In this document: positions 44,426-54,572 of the stretch, piece after piece
Numbering within the stretch: the stretch's first letter is position 1
Layout of the letters: each line of letters begins with the position of its first letter
DNA from: Peribacillus simplex NBRC 15720 = DSM 1321
Lineage (GTDB): Bacteria; Bacillota; Bacilli; Bacillales; DSM-1321
Length of the DNA: 64,000 nucleotides
Assembly (NCBI RefSeq): GCF_002243645.1
Contig: NZ_CP017704.1
Coordinates: 4,606,001-4,670,000, forward strand
Reading direction: 5' to 3'
Notes under the pieces: model-generated
Told to the model about the DNA's origin: nothing
The model's database searches: none
Seen by the model: only the letters and a program-made list of their open reading frames with translations
Program-made: the position numbers and the translations under genes

Positions 44426-46531
44426 GTGTTATCTATTCCGGATGATAAAATTAGACCATTCATAACTATAACAATTGATCAGCCTACATTTTCAGACCAA
44501 AAAATTCATGAGATACAGGAACCTTTCTTCTTTCTTATGAAGGAAAATCAAGTGTTTGCGTATATCCGCATGGATGACCTCCCGTTAAATGAAAAAATAA
44601 CGACAGTCGATCAGCTTTTACAGTATGCTTTTTCGATTGATAATGTCTGTAAATTGCATCCTAACATTTCCTTGCCGCTACTGTTTCAAATTATCGGTGA
44701 ACCTATCGTACTGATAAAAACGGATGATGGCTTGCTTACCGGTTATGTAAAAAGGGAAGATGTGTTAGCTGAATTATTCAAACAGGACAGCAAACAAAAT
44801 TTAGACCTGCTAAATGTTATTTTAACCTCCATTCCTATGGGGATTTTTGTGGCTGATAAAGAAAAAAATATCGTGAACTTCAATGAATCAGGCTTGAAGA
44901 TGATAAAAAAACCTTCAGAACAAGTCCTTAATGAACCTGCTGCGAGCATCTTCAATAAGCAGCATATACATAGCGTGTTTGCCAGCGGGAGCAGTATTCT
45001 GAATCAGCTGGAGATTACTGATGTCATGAGTGTGCTTGTCGACTATAGCCCGATTTTGAACCATGAAAAAGAAGTCGAAGGTCTGATCATCATCGTTCAG
45101 GATTTACCGATGGTTGAGGAAATGGCCATGGAAATAGAATTGATAAAAAGCTCGAATAAAGACTTGAATGCCATTTTAGCGAATATCTATGATGAAATAC
45201 TTGTAGTCAATCAAAAAGGAGAGCTGCTGCGCTATAGTGACAGCATCATCTCAGGATTCTGGGGGAAGAATTTAAAAGATTATATCGGGAAGAATCTCTT
45301 GCAATTAGAAGATGAAGGGATATTTAATCCTTCGGTCACCCGGTTAGTCCTTGAACAAAAAAAGAAAGTATCGATTGTCCAAGATACGAAAATGAATAAG
45401 AAAGTCCTTTCCGTCGGCACCCCTGTGTTCAATGAAAAAGGGGATATAGATCGAATAGTCATTGCATCAAGGGATATAACGGAAACGACACAATTGAAAT
45501 CGGAATTAAATGAAATGAGGAAAGAGCTGGACTCTTTCAAAAAACAGGATCAGTTTTATAAAGAGTTGGTTTTTGCAAGTCCTAAAATGGAGCAGATAAT
45601 CAGCCAAGTCAAGAAAATCGCACATTTTTCATCTACTGTATTAATCAACGGGGAGTCGGGAGTAGGTAAAGAAGTAATAGCCGAAGCCATTCATAAAATG
45701 GGCAGGCGATCCAAGCAACCTTTCCTGAAGATAAATTGCGGGGCGATTCCCGAAAACCTCCTCGAAAGTGAATTGTTTGGTTATACGAAGGGTTCCTTTA
45801 CAGGAGCGGATAAAAATGGGAAGGTAGGATACTTTCAACAGGCCAATAAAGGTGTTTTATTCCTTGATGAAGTGGGTGACATGCCTATACATCTGCAAGT
45901 CAAGCTGCTGCGGGTCCTCCAGGAACAGGAAGTGATTCCGATTGGCAGCACTACACCTATTTCCATTGATGTTCAAATTGTTGCGGCCACGAATAAGAGT
46001 CTGGAAAAAATGGTCGAGAAGGGGACGTTCAGAGAAGATTTATTCTATCGATTGAATGTCATACCCATACATGTGCCCCCTTTAAGGGAAAGGCCGGAGG
46101 ATATACCACCGCTAGCCTTTCATTTCCTGCAAAAACTGAATGAAAGGTATCAGCGGAATTACCACTTTTCCCCCGATGCGTTAAATATACTGGAAGTCTA
46201 TACCTGGCCGGGGAACATTCGTGAGTTGCAGAACATGATTGAAAGATTGGTTGTTTCTGCAGATGAAGAGATGATCGATGCTGACTTCATTCAAAGGTTC
46301 ATACCTGTGGGCAGTGACTTTAAACAAACGAAACCAATCATTACGAGAATTCTTCCACTGCAGGAAGCGCAGGATCATGTCGAAGAGCAATTGATCATGC
46401 TTGCCATGAAACAGTATAAAACTACGACCAAAGCGGCAAAAGCGCTCGGGATAAGTCAATCGTCAGTGAGTAGGAAGTATCAAAAAGTGTTAGCTGAACA
46501 GAGTAAGAAAATCGAAAAAAATGCATATTGA
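44426..46531 (+). CDS. Sigma-54-dependent transcriptional activator with two PAS domains
   Basis: 701 aa. The N-terminal 115 residues look CBS-like (GLLTGYVKREDVLAELF). PAS domains follow near 125-225 and 245-355, then an AAA+ domain (about 385-615) with Walker A GESGVGKE, the sigma-54 contact loop GSFTGA (variant of GAFTGA), Walker B VLFLDEVGD and FREDLFYRLNV, and a C-terminal Fis-type helix-turn-helix (TTTKAAKALGISQSSVSRKY). It most likely activates the flanking permease and patA, which carry -24/-12 promoters. The signal sensed is unknown. Confidence 0.93.
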   Translation: MLSIPDDKIRPFITITIDQPTFSDQKIHEIQEPFFFLMKENQVFAYIRMDDLPLNEKITTVDQLLQYAFSIDNVCKLHPNISLPLLFQIIGEPIVLIKTDDGLLTGYVKREDVLAELFKQDSKQNLDLLNVILTSIPMGIFVADKEKNIVNFNESGLKMIKKPSEQVLNEPAASIFNKQHIHSVFASGSSILNQLEITDVMSVLVDYSPILNHEKEVEGLIIIVQDLPMVEEMAMEIELIKSSNKDLNAILANIYDEILVVNQKGELLRYSDSIISGFWGKNLKDYIGKNLLQLEDEGIFNPSVTRLVLEQKKKVSIVQDTKMNKKVLSVGTPVFNEKGDIDRIVIASRDITETTQLKSELNEMRKELDSFKKQDQFYKELVFASPKMEQIISQVKKIAHFSSTVLINGESGVGKEVIAEAIHKMGRRSKQPFLKINCGAIPENLLESELFGYTKGSFTGADKNGKVGYFQQANKGVLFLDEVGDMPIHLQVKLLRVLQEQEVIPIGSTTPISIDVQIVAATNKSLEKMVEKGTFREDLFYRLNVIPIHVPPLRERPEDIPPLAFHFLQKLNERYQRNYHFSPDALNILEVYTWPGNIRELQNMIERLVVSADEEMIDADFIQRFIPVGSDFKQTKPIITRILPLQEAQDHVEEQLIMLAMKQYKTTTKAAKALGISQSSVSRKYQKVLAEQSKKIEKNAY

Positions 46532-46537
46532 ATAAAG

Positions 46538-46583
46538 GCCGTTGCCGAGTGATGAAAATCACTTGTCAACGGCTTTTATTTTT
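46538..46583 (+). terminator. Terminator of the activator gene
   Basis: GCCGTTG (46538-46544) pairs with CAACGGC (46567-46573), and GTGAT with ATCAC inside, followed by TTTTATTTTT. Confidence 0.85.
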
Positions 46584-46627
46584 ATGCAGGCATTTGGGAA
46601 GCTTTTTTGTGATTTTCCAAGGGTGAT

Positions 46628-46663
46628 TATGCAAAGGGAAATAACGCTATGCATATTTGCATA
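46628..46663. promoter_or_regulatory. Tandem activator sites upstream of the patA promoter
   Basis: CTATGCATATTTGCATAG (46647-46664) is a near-perfect dyad whose 16-bp core ends 52 bp before the -24 GG. A weaker copy begins with TATGCAAA at 46628, 20 bp upstream. The same arrangement stands before the permease. Confidence 0.6.
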
Positions 46664-46712
46664 GTTTTAGAGTGATTTATCAAAAAAAATGCGATTTTAA
46701 TGGTTAATTAAC

Positions 46713-46730
46713 TTGGCATGGTTCTTGCTT
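46713..46730 (+). promoter_or_regulatory. Sigma-54 (-24/-12) promoter of patA
   Basis: TTGGCATGGTTCTTGCTT has GG (46715-46716) and GC (46727-46728) with 10 bp between, close to the consensus TGGCAC-N5-TTGC. Confidence 0.85.
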
Positions 46731-46750
46731 GATTAGTAAGTATAAGAAAA

Positions 46751-46762
46751 AAGGGAGGTAAG
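46751..46762 (+). promoter_or_regulatory. Orphan Shine-Dalgarno in the patA leader
   Basis: AAGGGAGGTAAG lies about 24 bp after the -12 GC and 78 bp before the patA start, with no credible frame behind it. A similar sequence is in the permease leader. Confidence 0.45.
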
Positions 46763-46803
46763 CATCAAAGTTTCATAAAGAAGCAATCTTAATTAACAAT
46801 TAA

Positions 46804-48213
<1,410 letters not shown>

Positions 48214-48259
48214 TTTAAGTAAGCAGAAAACAGCCTTTGGGCGTTTTCTGACTTTAGAC

Positions 48260-48297
48260 AAAAAGGTTTCGGAATGGTCTCATTCCGAAACCTTTTT
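48260..48297 (+). terminator. Terminator of patA, 5' module of repeat copy 2
   Basis: AAAAAGGTTTCGGAATG (48260-48276) pairs perfectly with CATTCCGAAACCTTTTT (48281-48297). It closely matches the hairpin at 337-373. Confidence 0.92.
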
Positions 48298-48740
48298 GAT
48301 TTTTTATTGGATTTGAAACAGTTATAGAGAATAGTGACCTCCCCAAGGCCATTATTTAGGCCATTCCTAGACTTCGCCAAGTCCAGTTGGTCATCTTCTT
48401 TACATTAATGGCAGCCTCAATTTTATGAACCAAATGGTTCGTTGCACCAGTTGGTCTAAAGTAATCATTTCAAGCTGATCTTGCTGAATAGAATCATGTT
48501 TAGAGAGTATCCTCATCACCTCAAGTTTTCACCTTCTATTTTAAAAAGACTGTAGGTAAAAGGAGTTCTAACTTAATGTTAAAACAAAGTTGATTGGAAC
48601 GGAAGGTACGAGACTCCTGCGGAAAGCGAGTGTCCTACGTTCCTTTCAACGGTCAAATTTTAAACACCTTAAAAAACTAGGCAAACTCAATTATTATCGA
48701 GTTTGTCTATAAGTTGAAACAGCCTTTAGGCTGTTTTTTT
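48260..48740. repeat. Composite structured repeat, copy 2 (centre shortened)
   Basis: It has the same order as copy 1. After the terminator come related sequences (TCTAAAGTAATCATTTCA and ACTGTAGGTAAAAG), then the central fold at 48589-48650 closed by GTTGATTGGAAC and GTTCCTTTCAAC. About 55 bp of the GC-rich inside are missing, with CTGCGG joined directly to AAAGCGAGTG. The 3' module at 48671-48740 has GGCAAACTC with GAGTTTGTC and the hairpin AACAGCCTTTAGGCTGTT with a T run. No gene is seen in 48214-48925. Confidence 0.75.
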
Positions 48741-48742
48741 AT
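48718..48742 (+). terminator. Terminator at the 3' end of repeat copy 2
   Basis: AACAGCC (48718-48724) pairs with GGCTGTT (48729-48735), followed by T residues. Confidence 0.85.
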
Positions 48743-48925
48743 TGATTGGAGGGAGGAGGTATGGAAATTACTATACATATTTCTTGTTATATACCTGTAC
48801 CTCAAAAATTTTTTTCGCGAAAATAAGTCATGAAAACGGGAATTACACAGATTGGACAAGGATTTAATTCCTTTAACGTAATTTGGTATGTTATAATAAT
48901 TTCTGGAAAAAGGAGTGATGAAGAT

Positions 48926-49123
48926 ATGACACCTGCTCTGCAAAAAATGTGGATATCCTTTATAGCTATGGGCTTTATGGTTATCTCCATATTTCTAATC
49001 TACTTAAGTCGCTATAAATTAAAAGGTTTTTGGAGAGTCTTGACAGCAATTATCGCATACATACTTATGATTCTAGCCGGCTTGATCATCCTTATCGTTG
49101 TTCTTAGCGGGCCAACCACTTGA
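48926..49123 (+). CDS. yphE: YphE, DUF2768 small membrane protein
   Basis: 65 aa from the ATG at 48926, after AAAGGAGTGATGA. Two membrane helices (about 8-27 and 38-60) with basic residues between. Size and place before yphF match YphE of B. subtilis. Function unknown. Confidence 0.85.
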   Translation: MTPALQKMWISFIAMGFMVISIFLIYLSRYKLKGFWRVLTAIIAYILMILAGLIILIVVLSGPTT

Positions 49124-49136
49124 TAGGTGAGGAGAA

Positions 49137-49862
49137 ATGATGAGAAATTTTTTCAAAATATTATGTTTATTATGCATCTCTGTATCATTATCTGGCTGCT
49201 TATATCCGGAGAAGCAAAAAATGCAAAACCAACTGCCTTATAAAGAGCAAATACAATCCGTCCAAAGTGCAGTGGACCAATTTCAGAAAGATGAAGGCGG
49301 CATACTGCCCATCGTTACAAAAGATGCAGTTACACCGATTTATCAAAAATATGTCATAAAATTTTCTAAGATTTCACCGAGGTATATGGCTGAACCACCG
49401 GACAATGCCTTTGAATCAGGAGGTGTCTTTCAATACATCCTCGTTAATGTTGAAAAGGATCCGACTGTAAAGCTGTTGGATGTCAGGATGGCGCAGAAGA
49501 TTCAGGATGTTTCCTTGAGATTGACTGCTTATCAGCAAAGCAACGGATACCCGCCATTTAAGGAAAGGTTATCCGATAATGTCTTCACGCTTGATTATGA
49601 GAAAATGGGCCTGAAGGAAGCTCCGACGGTCACGAGCCCATTTTCACAAAAAGACTTATATCTTGTAGTCGATGGTCAAGGCAGCATTTTTGTTGATTAT
49701 ACCCCGGACTTACTTGAGGCATTGAAGAAGCATGAGGGGGAAATAAAGCCAGGTGATGATATCCGGGAACTGCTGGTTCAGAGTTCGGAGTTCGTCCCTG
49801 CCTATTCATTACCATATACAATTGATGAAAAAACAAATAATCCAATATTTCTTACAAAATAG
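49137..49862 (+). CDS. yphF: Lipoprotein YphF
   Basis: 241 aa. A lipoprotein signal peptide ends in the lipobox LSGC (Cys at about residue 21), so it is attached to the outer face of the membrane. The rest is soluble with no motif I recognise. It follows yphE by 13 nt and precedes spoIVA, as in B. subtilis. ATG at 49140 is an equal start choice. Function unknown. Confidence 0.86.
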   Translation: MMRNFFKILCLLCISVSLSGCLYPEKQKMQNQLPYKEQIQSVQSAVDQFQKDEGGILPIVTKDAVTPIYQKYVIKFSKISPRYMAEPPDNAFESGGVFQYILVNVEKDPTVKLLDVRMAQKIQDVSLRLTAYQQSNGYPPFKERLSDNVFTLDYEKMGLKEAPTVTSPFSQKDLYLVVDGQGSIFVDYTPDLLEALKKHEGEIKPGDDIRELLVQSSEFVPAYSLPYTIDEKTNNPIFLTK

Positions 49863-49864
49863 GC

Positions 49865-49915
49865 ATAACCCTTCTTCTGCAAAATATATTGTAGGGGAAG
49901 GGTTATTTCTTTTAT
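49865..49915 (+). terminator. Terminator of yphE-yphF
   Basis: ATAACCCTTC (49865-49874) pairs with GAAGGGTTAT (49897-49906), followed by TTCTTTTAT. Confidence 0.75.
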
Positions 49916-49997
49916 CTTTATTTCATCTTACTTTTAAAATAACAACCCTTATATAAAATTTCTGGTGGAGGAAGGGATAGAACCAGGGAAATAATTG

Positions 49998-50027
49998 GAA
50001 TAAATTTTTAGGACAACATCATAGATA
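49998..50027 (+). promoter_or_regulatory. Possible SigE promoter of spoIVA
   Basis: GAATAAA (49998-50004), 15 bp, CATAGATA (50020-50027) loosely fits a SigE promoter, as expected for spoIVA. Weak match by eye. Confidence 0.35.
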
Positions 50028-50094
50028 TATAATGTCCTAAATAAATGCAAATGGATAAACGAAATCCCAAAACTCTAATTCGGGAGGGGATACC

Positions 50095-51573
50095 TTGGAA
50101 AAGGTAGATATTTTTAAAGATATAGCTGAACGGACCGGTGGCGATATATATTTGGGGGTGGTCGGTGCCGTCAGGACTGGAAAATCCACATTTATTAAAA
50201 AATTCATGGAGCTAGTCGTCATTCCGAATATTCCTTCAGAGGCGGACCGTGCCAGAGCACAGGATGAATTGCCTCAAAGTGCAGCTGGAAAGACGATCAT
50301 GACAACGGAACCCAAATTCGTACCGAACCAAGCAGCATCGATTCAAGTAGCTGAAGGTCTCGACGTGAACATCCGGTTAGTCGATTGTGTCGGTTATACA
50401 ATACCTGGGGCTAAAGGGTATGAAGATGAAAATGGTCCCCGCATGATTCACACGCCTTGGTATGAAGAGCCGATTCCGTTCAATGAAGCGGCTGAGATCG
50501 GTACTCGCAAAGTAATTCAGGATCACTCCACATTAGGCGTAGTCGTTACGACGGATGGATCAATAGGAGAAATTCCGCGAAGTGATTATTTAGAGGCCGA
50601 GGAAAGGGTTGTAGAAGAATTGAAGGAGGTTGGCAAGCCATTTATCATGATTGTCAATTCCGTTCAGCCTCACCACCCGAATACGGTAGCACTAAGGGAA
50701 TCCCTGCAGGAAAAGTATGATATCCCAGTATTGGCCATGAGTGTCGAAGGAATGCGGGAATCGGATGTTTACAGCGTACTGCGCGAGGCCCTGTACGAAT
50801 TTCCTGTTCTCGAGGTCAATGTTAATCTCCCGAGCTGGGTAATGGTTCTTCGCGAGGATCATTGGTTAAGGGAAAGTTACCAGGAAGCGGTTAAAGAGAC
50901 CGTTAAGGATATTAAACGCCTGAGGGATGTTGATCGTGTAGTGGGTCATTTCAATGAATTCGAATTCATTGACCGTGCCGCGCTTGCAGGCATTGAGATG
51001 GGGCAGGGTGTTGCAGAAATCGACCTATACGCCCCTGATGAACTCTATGATGATATTCTGAAGGAAATTGTCGGCGTAGAGATTCGGGGCAAGGATCATC
51101 TGTTATCTTTGATGCAGGACTTTGCGTATGCGAAAGCAGAATATGATCAGGTGGCCGATGCATTGAGAATGGTCAAACAAACTGGATATGGTGTCGCAGC
51201 CCCATCCCTTAACGATATGAGTCTTGATGAACCGGAAATCATCCGTCAGGGAGCCAGGTTCGGTGTCAGGCTAAAAGCCGTAGCTCCTTCCATCCATATG
51301 ATCAAGGTCGATGTCGAATCCGAATTCTCGCCAATCATCGGTACGGAAAAGCAAAGTGAGGAATTAGTCCGGTATCTGATGCAGGATTTCGAAGACAATC
51401 CACTTTCCATTTGGAACTCCGATATTTTTGGCAGAAGCCTAAGTTCCTACGTAAGGGAAGGCATACAGGTGAAATTAGCGATGATGCCAGACAATGCGCG
51501 CTATAAATTGAAAGAAACACTGGAGAGGATTATTAATGAGGGCAGTGGGGGATTGATTGCCATCATCTTATAA
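50095..51573 (+). CDS. spoIVA: Stage IV sporulation protein A (spore coat morphogenetic ATPase)
   Basis: 492 aa, identical in length to the B. subtilis protein, which also starts with TTG; here TTG at 50095 follows GGGAGGGG. Walker A is GAVRTGKST near residue 25, with DCVGYTIPGAKGYEDE as the switch region. The C-terminus ends GGLIAIIL. It hydrolyses ATP and polymerises on the outer forespore membrane to form the coat basement layer. Made in the mother cell. Confidence 0.97.
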   Translation: MEKVDIFKDIAERTGGDIYLGVVGAVRTGKSTFIKKFMELVVIPNIPSEADRARAQDELPQSAAGKTIMTTEPKFVPNQAASIQVAEGLDVNIRLVDCVGYTIPGAKGYEDENGPRMIHTPWYEEPIPFNEAAEIGTRKVIQDHSTLGVVVTTDGSIGEIPRSDYLEAEERVVEELKEVGKPFIMIVNSVQPHHPNTVALRESLQEKYDIPVLAMSVEGMRESDVYSVLREALYEFPVLEVNVNLPSWVMVLREDHWLRESYQEAVKETVKDIKRLRDVDRVVGHFNEFEFIDRAALAGIEMGQGVAEIDLYAPDELYDDILKEIVGVEIRGKDHLLSLMQDFAYAKAEYDQVADALRMVKQTGYGVAAPSLNDMSLDEPEIIRQGARFGVRLKAVAPSIHMIKVDVESEFSPIIGTEKQSEELVRYLMQDFEDNPLSIWNSDIFGRSLSSYVREGIQVKLAMMPDNARYKLKETLERIINEGSGGLIAIIL

Positions 51574-51589
51574 AAACGTTTAAAAGCTG

Positions 51590-51619
51590 GACCAACTCCA
51601 TTTATGGATTGGTCTTTTT
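51590..51619 (+). terminator. Terminator of spoIVA
   Basis: GACCAA (51590-51595) pairs with TTGGTC (51609-51614), with TCCAT/ATGGA inside, followed by TTTTTG. Confidence 0.82.
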
Positions 51620-51848
51620 GCATGCAACTGACATCAGGTTCGCAAGAAAAATATCATTTATGAACGCTAATATTTGAAATAATCTGCTGTTTTTTAGTAT
51701 AATCTTGAAAAAACCCTGTGGTTAAGCGATTTTCAGCAATATAATAAGTTTAATTTCTATAAAAAAGGGAAATGATGAATAGCGAAAGACAAAATTTATA
51801 ATATATACAATTATTAATGAAAAGATTCCCATTATTTTTTGAATTCCC

Positions 51849-51876
51849 TTGCTAAGCTAATAGGATTTGTGATAAT
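51849..51876 (+). promoter_or_regulatory. hbs promoter
   Basis: TTGCTA (51849-51854), 16 bp, GATAAT (51871-51876) with an extended TGT before it. The mRNA leader would be about 195 nt. The remainder of 51620-52077 is AT-rich with no gene. Confidence 0.6.
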
Positions 51877-52077
51877 CTACATACAGAAAACGCGTTATAT
51901 CAGCGATTTCAACCTATTTTTAAATTTCTAGATGAATTATTTGGAAATTAATTCGGCTTGGTAATTCTTGATTGCCAGGAAATGAAAATTTTTGGACCGA
52001 AGCTAATATCAAATCACTATTATAGTGTTGTAATAATGATTTTTTATAAAGATTCCTTTTGGGAGGAGGTGAATGGC

Positions 52078-52350
52078 ATGAACAAAACAGAATTGATTAA
52101 TGAAGTTGTTACAGCAACTGAAATTTCTAAGAAAGACGCTACAAAAGCTGTTGATGCTGTTTTTGATACAATCTTAGAAGCTCTAAAAAACGGTGATAAA
52201 GTACAATTGATTGGTTTTGGTAACTTTGAAGTTCGTGAACGTGCGGCACGTAAAGGCCGTAACCCACAAACTGGTGACGAAATCGAAATTGCAGCTAGCA
52301 AAGTGCCAGCTTTCAAACCCGGTAAAGCGCTGAAAGATGCAGTGAAGTAA
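52078..52350 (+). CDS. hbs: DNA-binding protein HU
   Basis: 90 aa, the normal length, from the ATG at 52078 after GGAGGAGGTGA. The protein begins [11 protein letters not shown], has the DNA-binding arm [12 protein letters not shown] and ends [12 protein letters not shown]. It is the main histone-like protein of the nucleoid. An ATG six bases earlier opens only two codons. A strong terminator follows. Confidence 0.98.
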   Translation: MNKTELINEVVTATEISKKDATKAVDAVFDTILEALKNGDKVQLIGFGNFEVRERAARKGRNPQTGDEIEIAASKVPAFKPGKALKDAVK

Positions 52351-52380
52351 TTCTACCATTACATACGGGTGCTTAACCGA

Positions 52381-52412
52381 AAAGGGCCGCGTGAAAACGC
52401 GGCCCTTTTTTT
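52381..52412 (+). terminator. Terminator of hbs
   Basis: AAAGGGCCGCG (52381-52391) pairs with CGCGGCCCTTT (52398-52408), then T residues. Confidence 0.95.
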
Positions 52413-52438
52413 GCTTCTTAATTTCTATCTGTGATAAT
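52411..52438 (+). promoter_or_regulatory. folE-mtrB promoter
   Basis: TTGCTT (52411-52416), 16 bp, GATAAT (52433-52438) with extended TGT, very like the hbs promoter. It gives a leader of about 210 nt (52445-52655) that has a long-range ACCCAT/ATGGGT pairing but no gene. Confidence 0.55.
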
Positions 52439-52655
52439 ATAAAAGACAGTGAATATTTTAGAAACGCTGCAGATGGTAAATCCGTCACAAAGAAATACCC
52501 ATCCGAAAACCGATTCCGACGAAACTTTCTTTCAAGGGCGTCATGTATGGGGGAATGGGTCTTCTTTAATAATTGCAATTAAGTATATCCGAGTGCAACG
52601 CCTTGGATTTTTTATCTGAATACATAATATTATTGATTTTTAGGAGGTACAAAAA

Positions 52656-53222
52656 ATGGCTAATGTTGATCATGCCAAATTAGAAGAAGCGGTTAAAATG
52701 CTTCTTGAGGCTGTAGGGGAAGACCCAACGAGGGAAGGACTGCTGGATACTCCTGGCCGTGTAGCCAGAATGTATGAAGAAATTTTTTCCGGACTTAATC
52801 AGGATCCAAAGGAATATTTCGATACTGTTTTTGGAGAGGACCATGAAGAACTCGTACTTGTAAAGGATATTCCGTTTTACTCAGTATGTGAACATCATTT
52901 AGTCCCTTTTTACGGGAAAGCCCATGTAGCATATATTCCGAAAAACGGAAAAGTGACTGGCTTAAGTAAATTGGCACGGGCGGTTGAGGCTGTTTCGAAG
53001 CGTCCGCAACTTCAAGAGCGCATCACTTCTACAGTTGCTGACTCAATAATGGAAAAGCTCGAGCCTCACGGTGTAATGGTTGTAGTAGAGGCTGAACATA
53101 TGTGCATGACCATGCGGGGTGTAAAAAAACCTGGATCTAAAACAGTGACTTCAGCTGTAAGGGGAACGTTTGCGAAGGATCACCGTACTAGAGCTGAAGT
53201 GCTGGCATTCATTAAAGACTAA
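52656..53222 (+). CDS. folE: GTP cyclohydrolase I
   Basis: 188 aa. Zinc and active-site residues lie in [20 protein letters not shown] and in [14 protein letters not shown]. It converts GTP to dihydroneopterin triphosphate, the first step of folate synthesis. The gene (mtrA of B. subtilis) is followed 20 nt later by mtrB. Ribosome site TTAGGAGGT. Confidence 0.97.
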   Translation: MANVDHAKLEEAVKMLLEAVGEDPTREGLLDTPGRVARMYEEIFSGLNQDPKEYFDTVFGEDHEELVLVKDIPFYSVCEHHLVPFYGKAHVAYIPKNGKVTGLSKLARAVEAVSKRPQLQERITSTVADSIMEKLEPHGVMVVVEAEHMCMTMRGVKKPGSKTVTSAVRGTFAKDHRTRAEVLAFIKD

Positions 53223-53242
53223 GGACATGGGGGCAGGAAAAA

Positions 53243-53491
53243 ATGAATGAAAAAAAGATTCAGAATGATTTTGTCGTAATCAAAGCCATTGAGGATAGTG
53301 TGAATGTCATCGGGTTGACAAGGGGAACGGACACCAAGTTTCATCACTCCGAAAAACTTGACTCAGGTGAGGTGATGATCGCACAATTCACGGAGCATAC
53401 CTCGGCAATTAAAATCAGGGGCCATGCAAAAGTCTATACTCCATTCGGAGAGATAGAAAGTGATTCCAAAAAGAATTCACCTGACAAATGA
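53243..53491 (+). CDS. mtrB: Tryptophan RNA-binding attenuation protein (TRAP)
   Basis: 82 aa. The core is typical: [45 protein letters not shown] with the tryptophan pocket and Lys/Arg RNA-binding residues. Eleven subunits form a ring that binds (G/U)AG repeats in trp leaders when tryptophan is bound. The C-terminal tail is a few residues longer than in B. subtilis. No trp genes are in this window. Confidence 0.96.
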   Translation: MNEKKIQNDFVVIKAIEDSVNVIGLTRGTDTKFHHSEKLDSGEVMIAQFTEHTSAIKIRGHAKVYTPFGEIESDSKKNSPDK

Positions 53492-53654
53492 TAGCTTCTC
53501 AATGCATGGTTAATTAGTAAATCAATCATCTGATATCGCGTTTAACAAGCTGCAAATTTCCCGCATCCATTTTTTGAAGAGCAAAAGACGATGGTTTCCT
53601 TATTTTTGGAAGTTTCATTTTATAAACGTTGACCATTTCATCTGATTGTTTTTA

Positions 53655-53663
53655 TGGTATAAT
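53655..53663 (+). promoter_or_regulatory. Extended -10 promoter of hepS-menG-hepT
   Basis: TGGTATAAT at 53655-53663; GTGTATTTTACAC just after could form a small hairpin. Confidence 0.5.
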
Positions 53664-53738
53664 AATGTGTATTTTACACAGACAGAAACCAATATGTATG
53701 AAAAAAATTATCTTTCGGGGATGCAAGGGTGATCTCAA

Positions 53739-54569
53739 TTGTTAAACATAACGGACGACATAAGGCAATTAAAACGATTAATAGAAACGAAAGCTCAACA
53801 TCCATATTTATTGAAGCATATACAAAAGCCAAGCTTGGACGAAGATAAACTGATATTGCTTTGGGGATTGTTTAACGATTTGGACGTTACAAGCGAAAAA
53901 CGGAATCAATACATCATTTCAACCATGTTAGTGCAAGTAGCTCTGGATACCCATGAAATCGTCTCGAATTCAGGTGAAGGAATCGAGTTGCCCGAGGTAT
54001 TGAAAAATCGTCAATTACAAGTGCTTGCCGGTGATTACTATAGTGGCTTATATTATCAAGGGCTTGCCAGTGTAGGTAATGTTGATATGATCCGTATACT
54101 TTCAAGCGCGATAAAAAAAATAAATGATAATAAAATCATTCTTTACCAACAAGGGTTCATTAATGATGTACCAACGCTTTTAATGACGATAAAAGCAATC
54201 GAGGCTTCGCTGATTCATAAACTTGCGGATTACTATAATGAGCCTGCCTGGATAGAAATATCGGAAAATCTGCTGCTTTTAAAACGGTTGCATGCCGAGA
54301 AGAGCAGTTATATGAAGTCGGGGCAATCGATAGTTTTTGATGTCCTAAGGGAAATGCCTTTTGATGACTTGATTAGTGGGGAAGTCCCCATTTCGGAAAA
54401 AGAAGAGCAGGTACGCACCCAATTCGACAAGTGCCTTAGGGATGCCAGGCAATCCGTAGAGCGCTCAATGCGGAAGTTGGCAAAGTTGGATGATGAACTT
54501 CTGGAAAGAGTGAAGGCCATCTTGGAACAAACAGAGAGTATAGCAAATTCATATGTGAAAGAAGGGTGA
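53739..54569 (+). CDS. hepS: Heptaprenyl diphosphate synthase component I
   Basis: 276 aa from a TTG at 53739 after AAGGGTGAT. It is the small, non-catalytic subunit, mostly helical, and lacks DDxxD motifs. It dimerises with HepT to make the C35 side chain of menaquinone-7. Sequence is poorly conserved between species; the call rests on hepS-menG-hepT order and the family-like central part (AGDYYSGLYYQGLA). Confidence 0.9.
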   Translation: MLNITDDIRQLKRLIETKAQHPYLLKHIQKPSLDEDKLILLWGLFNDLDVTSEKRNQYIISTMLVQVALDTHEIVSNSGEGIELPEVLKNRQLQVLAGDYYSGLYYQGLASVGNVDMIRILSSAIKKINDNKIILYQQGFINDVPTLLMTIKAIEASLIHKLADYYNEPAWIEISENLLLLKRLHAEKSSYMKSGQSIVFDVLREMPFDDLISGEVPISEKEEQVRTQFDKCLRDARQSVERSMRKLAKLDDELLERVKAILEQTESIANSYVKEG

Positions 54570-54572
54570 ATC

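Noticed and set aside
52072..52080. ATG-GCA-TGA mini-frame overlapping the hbs start
   Set aside because: Two codons only; the hbs ATG at 52078 matches the conserved protein start.
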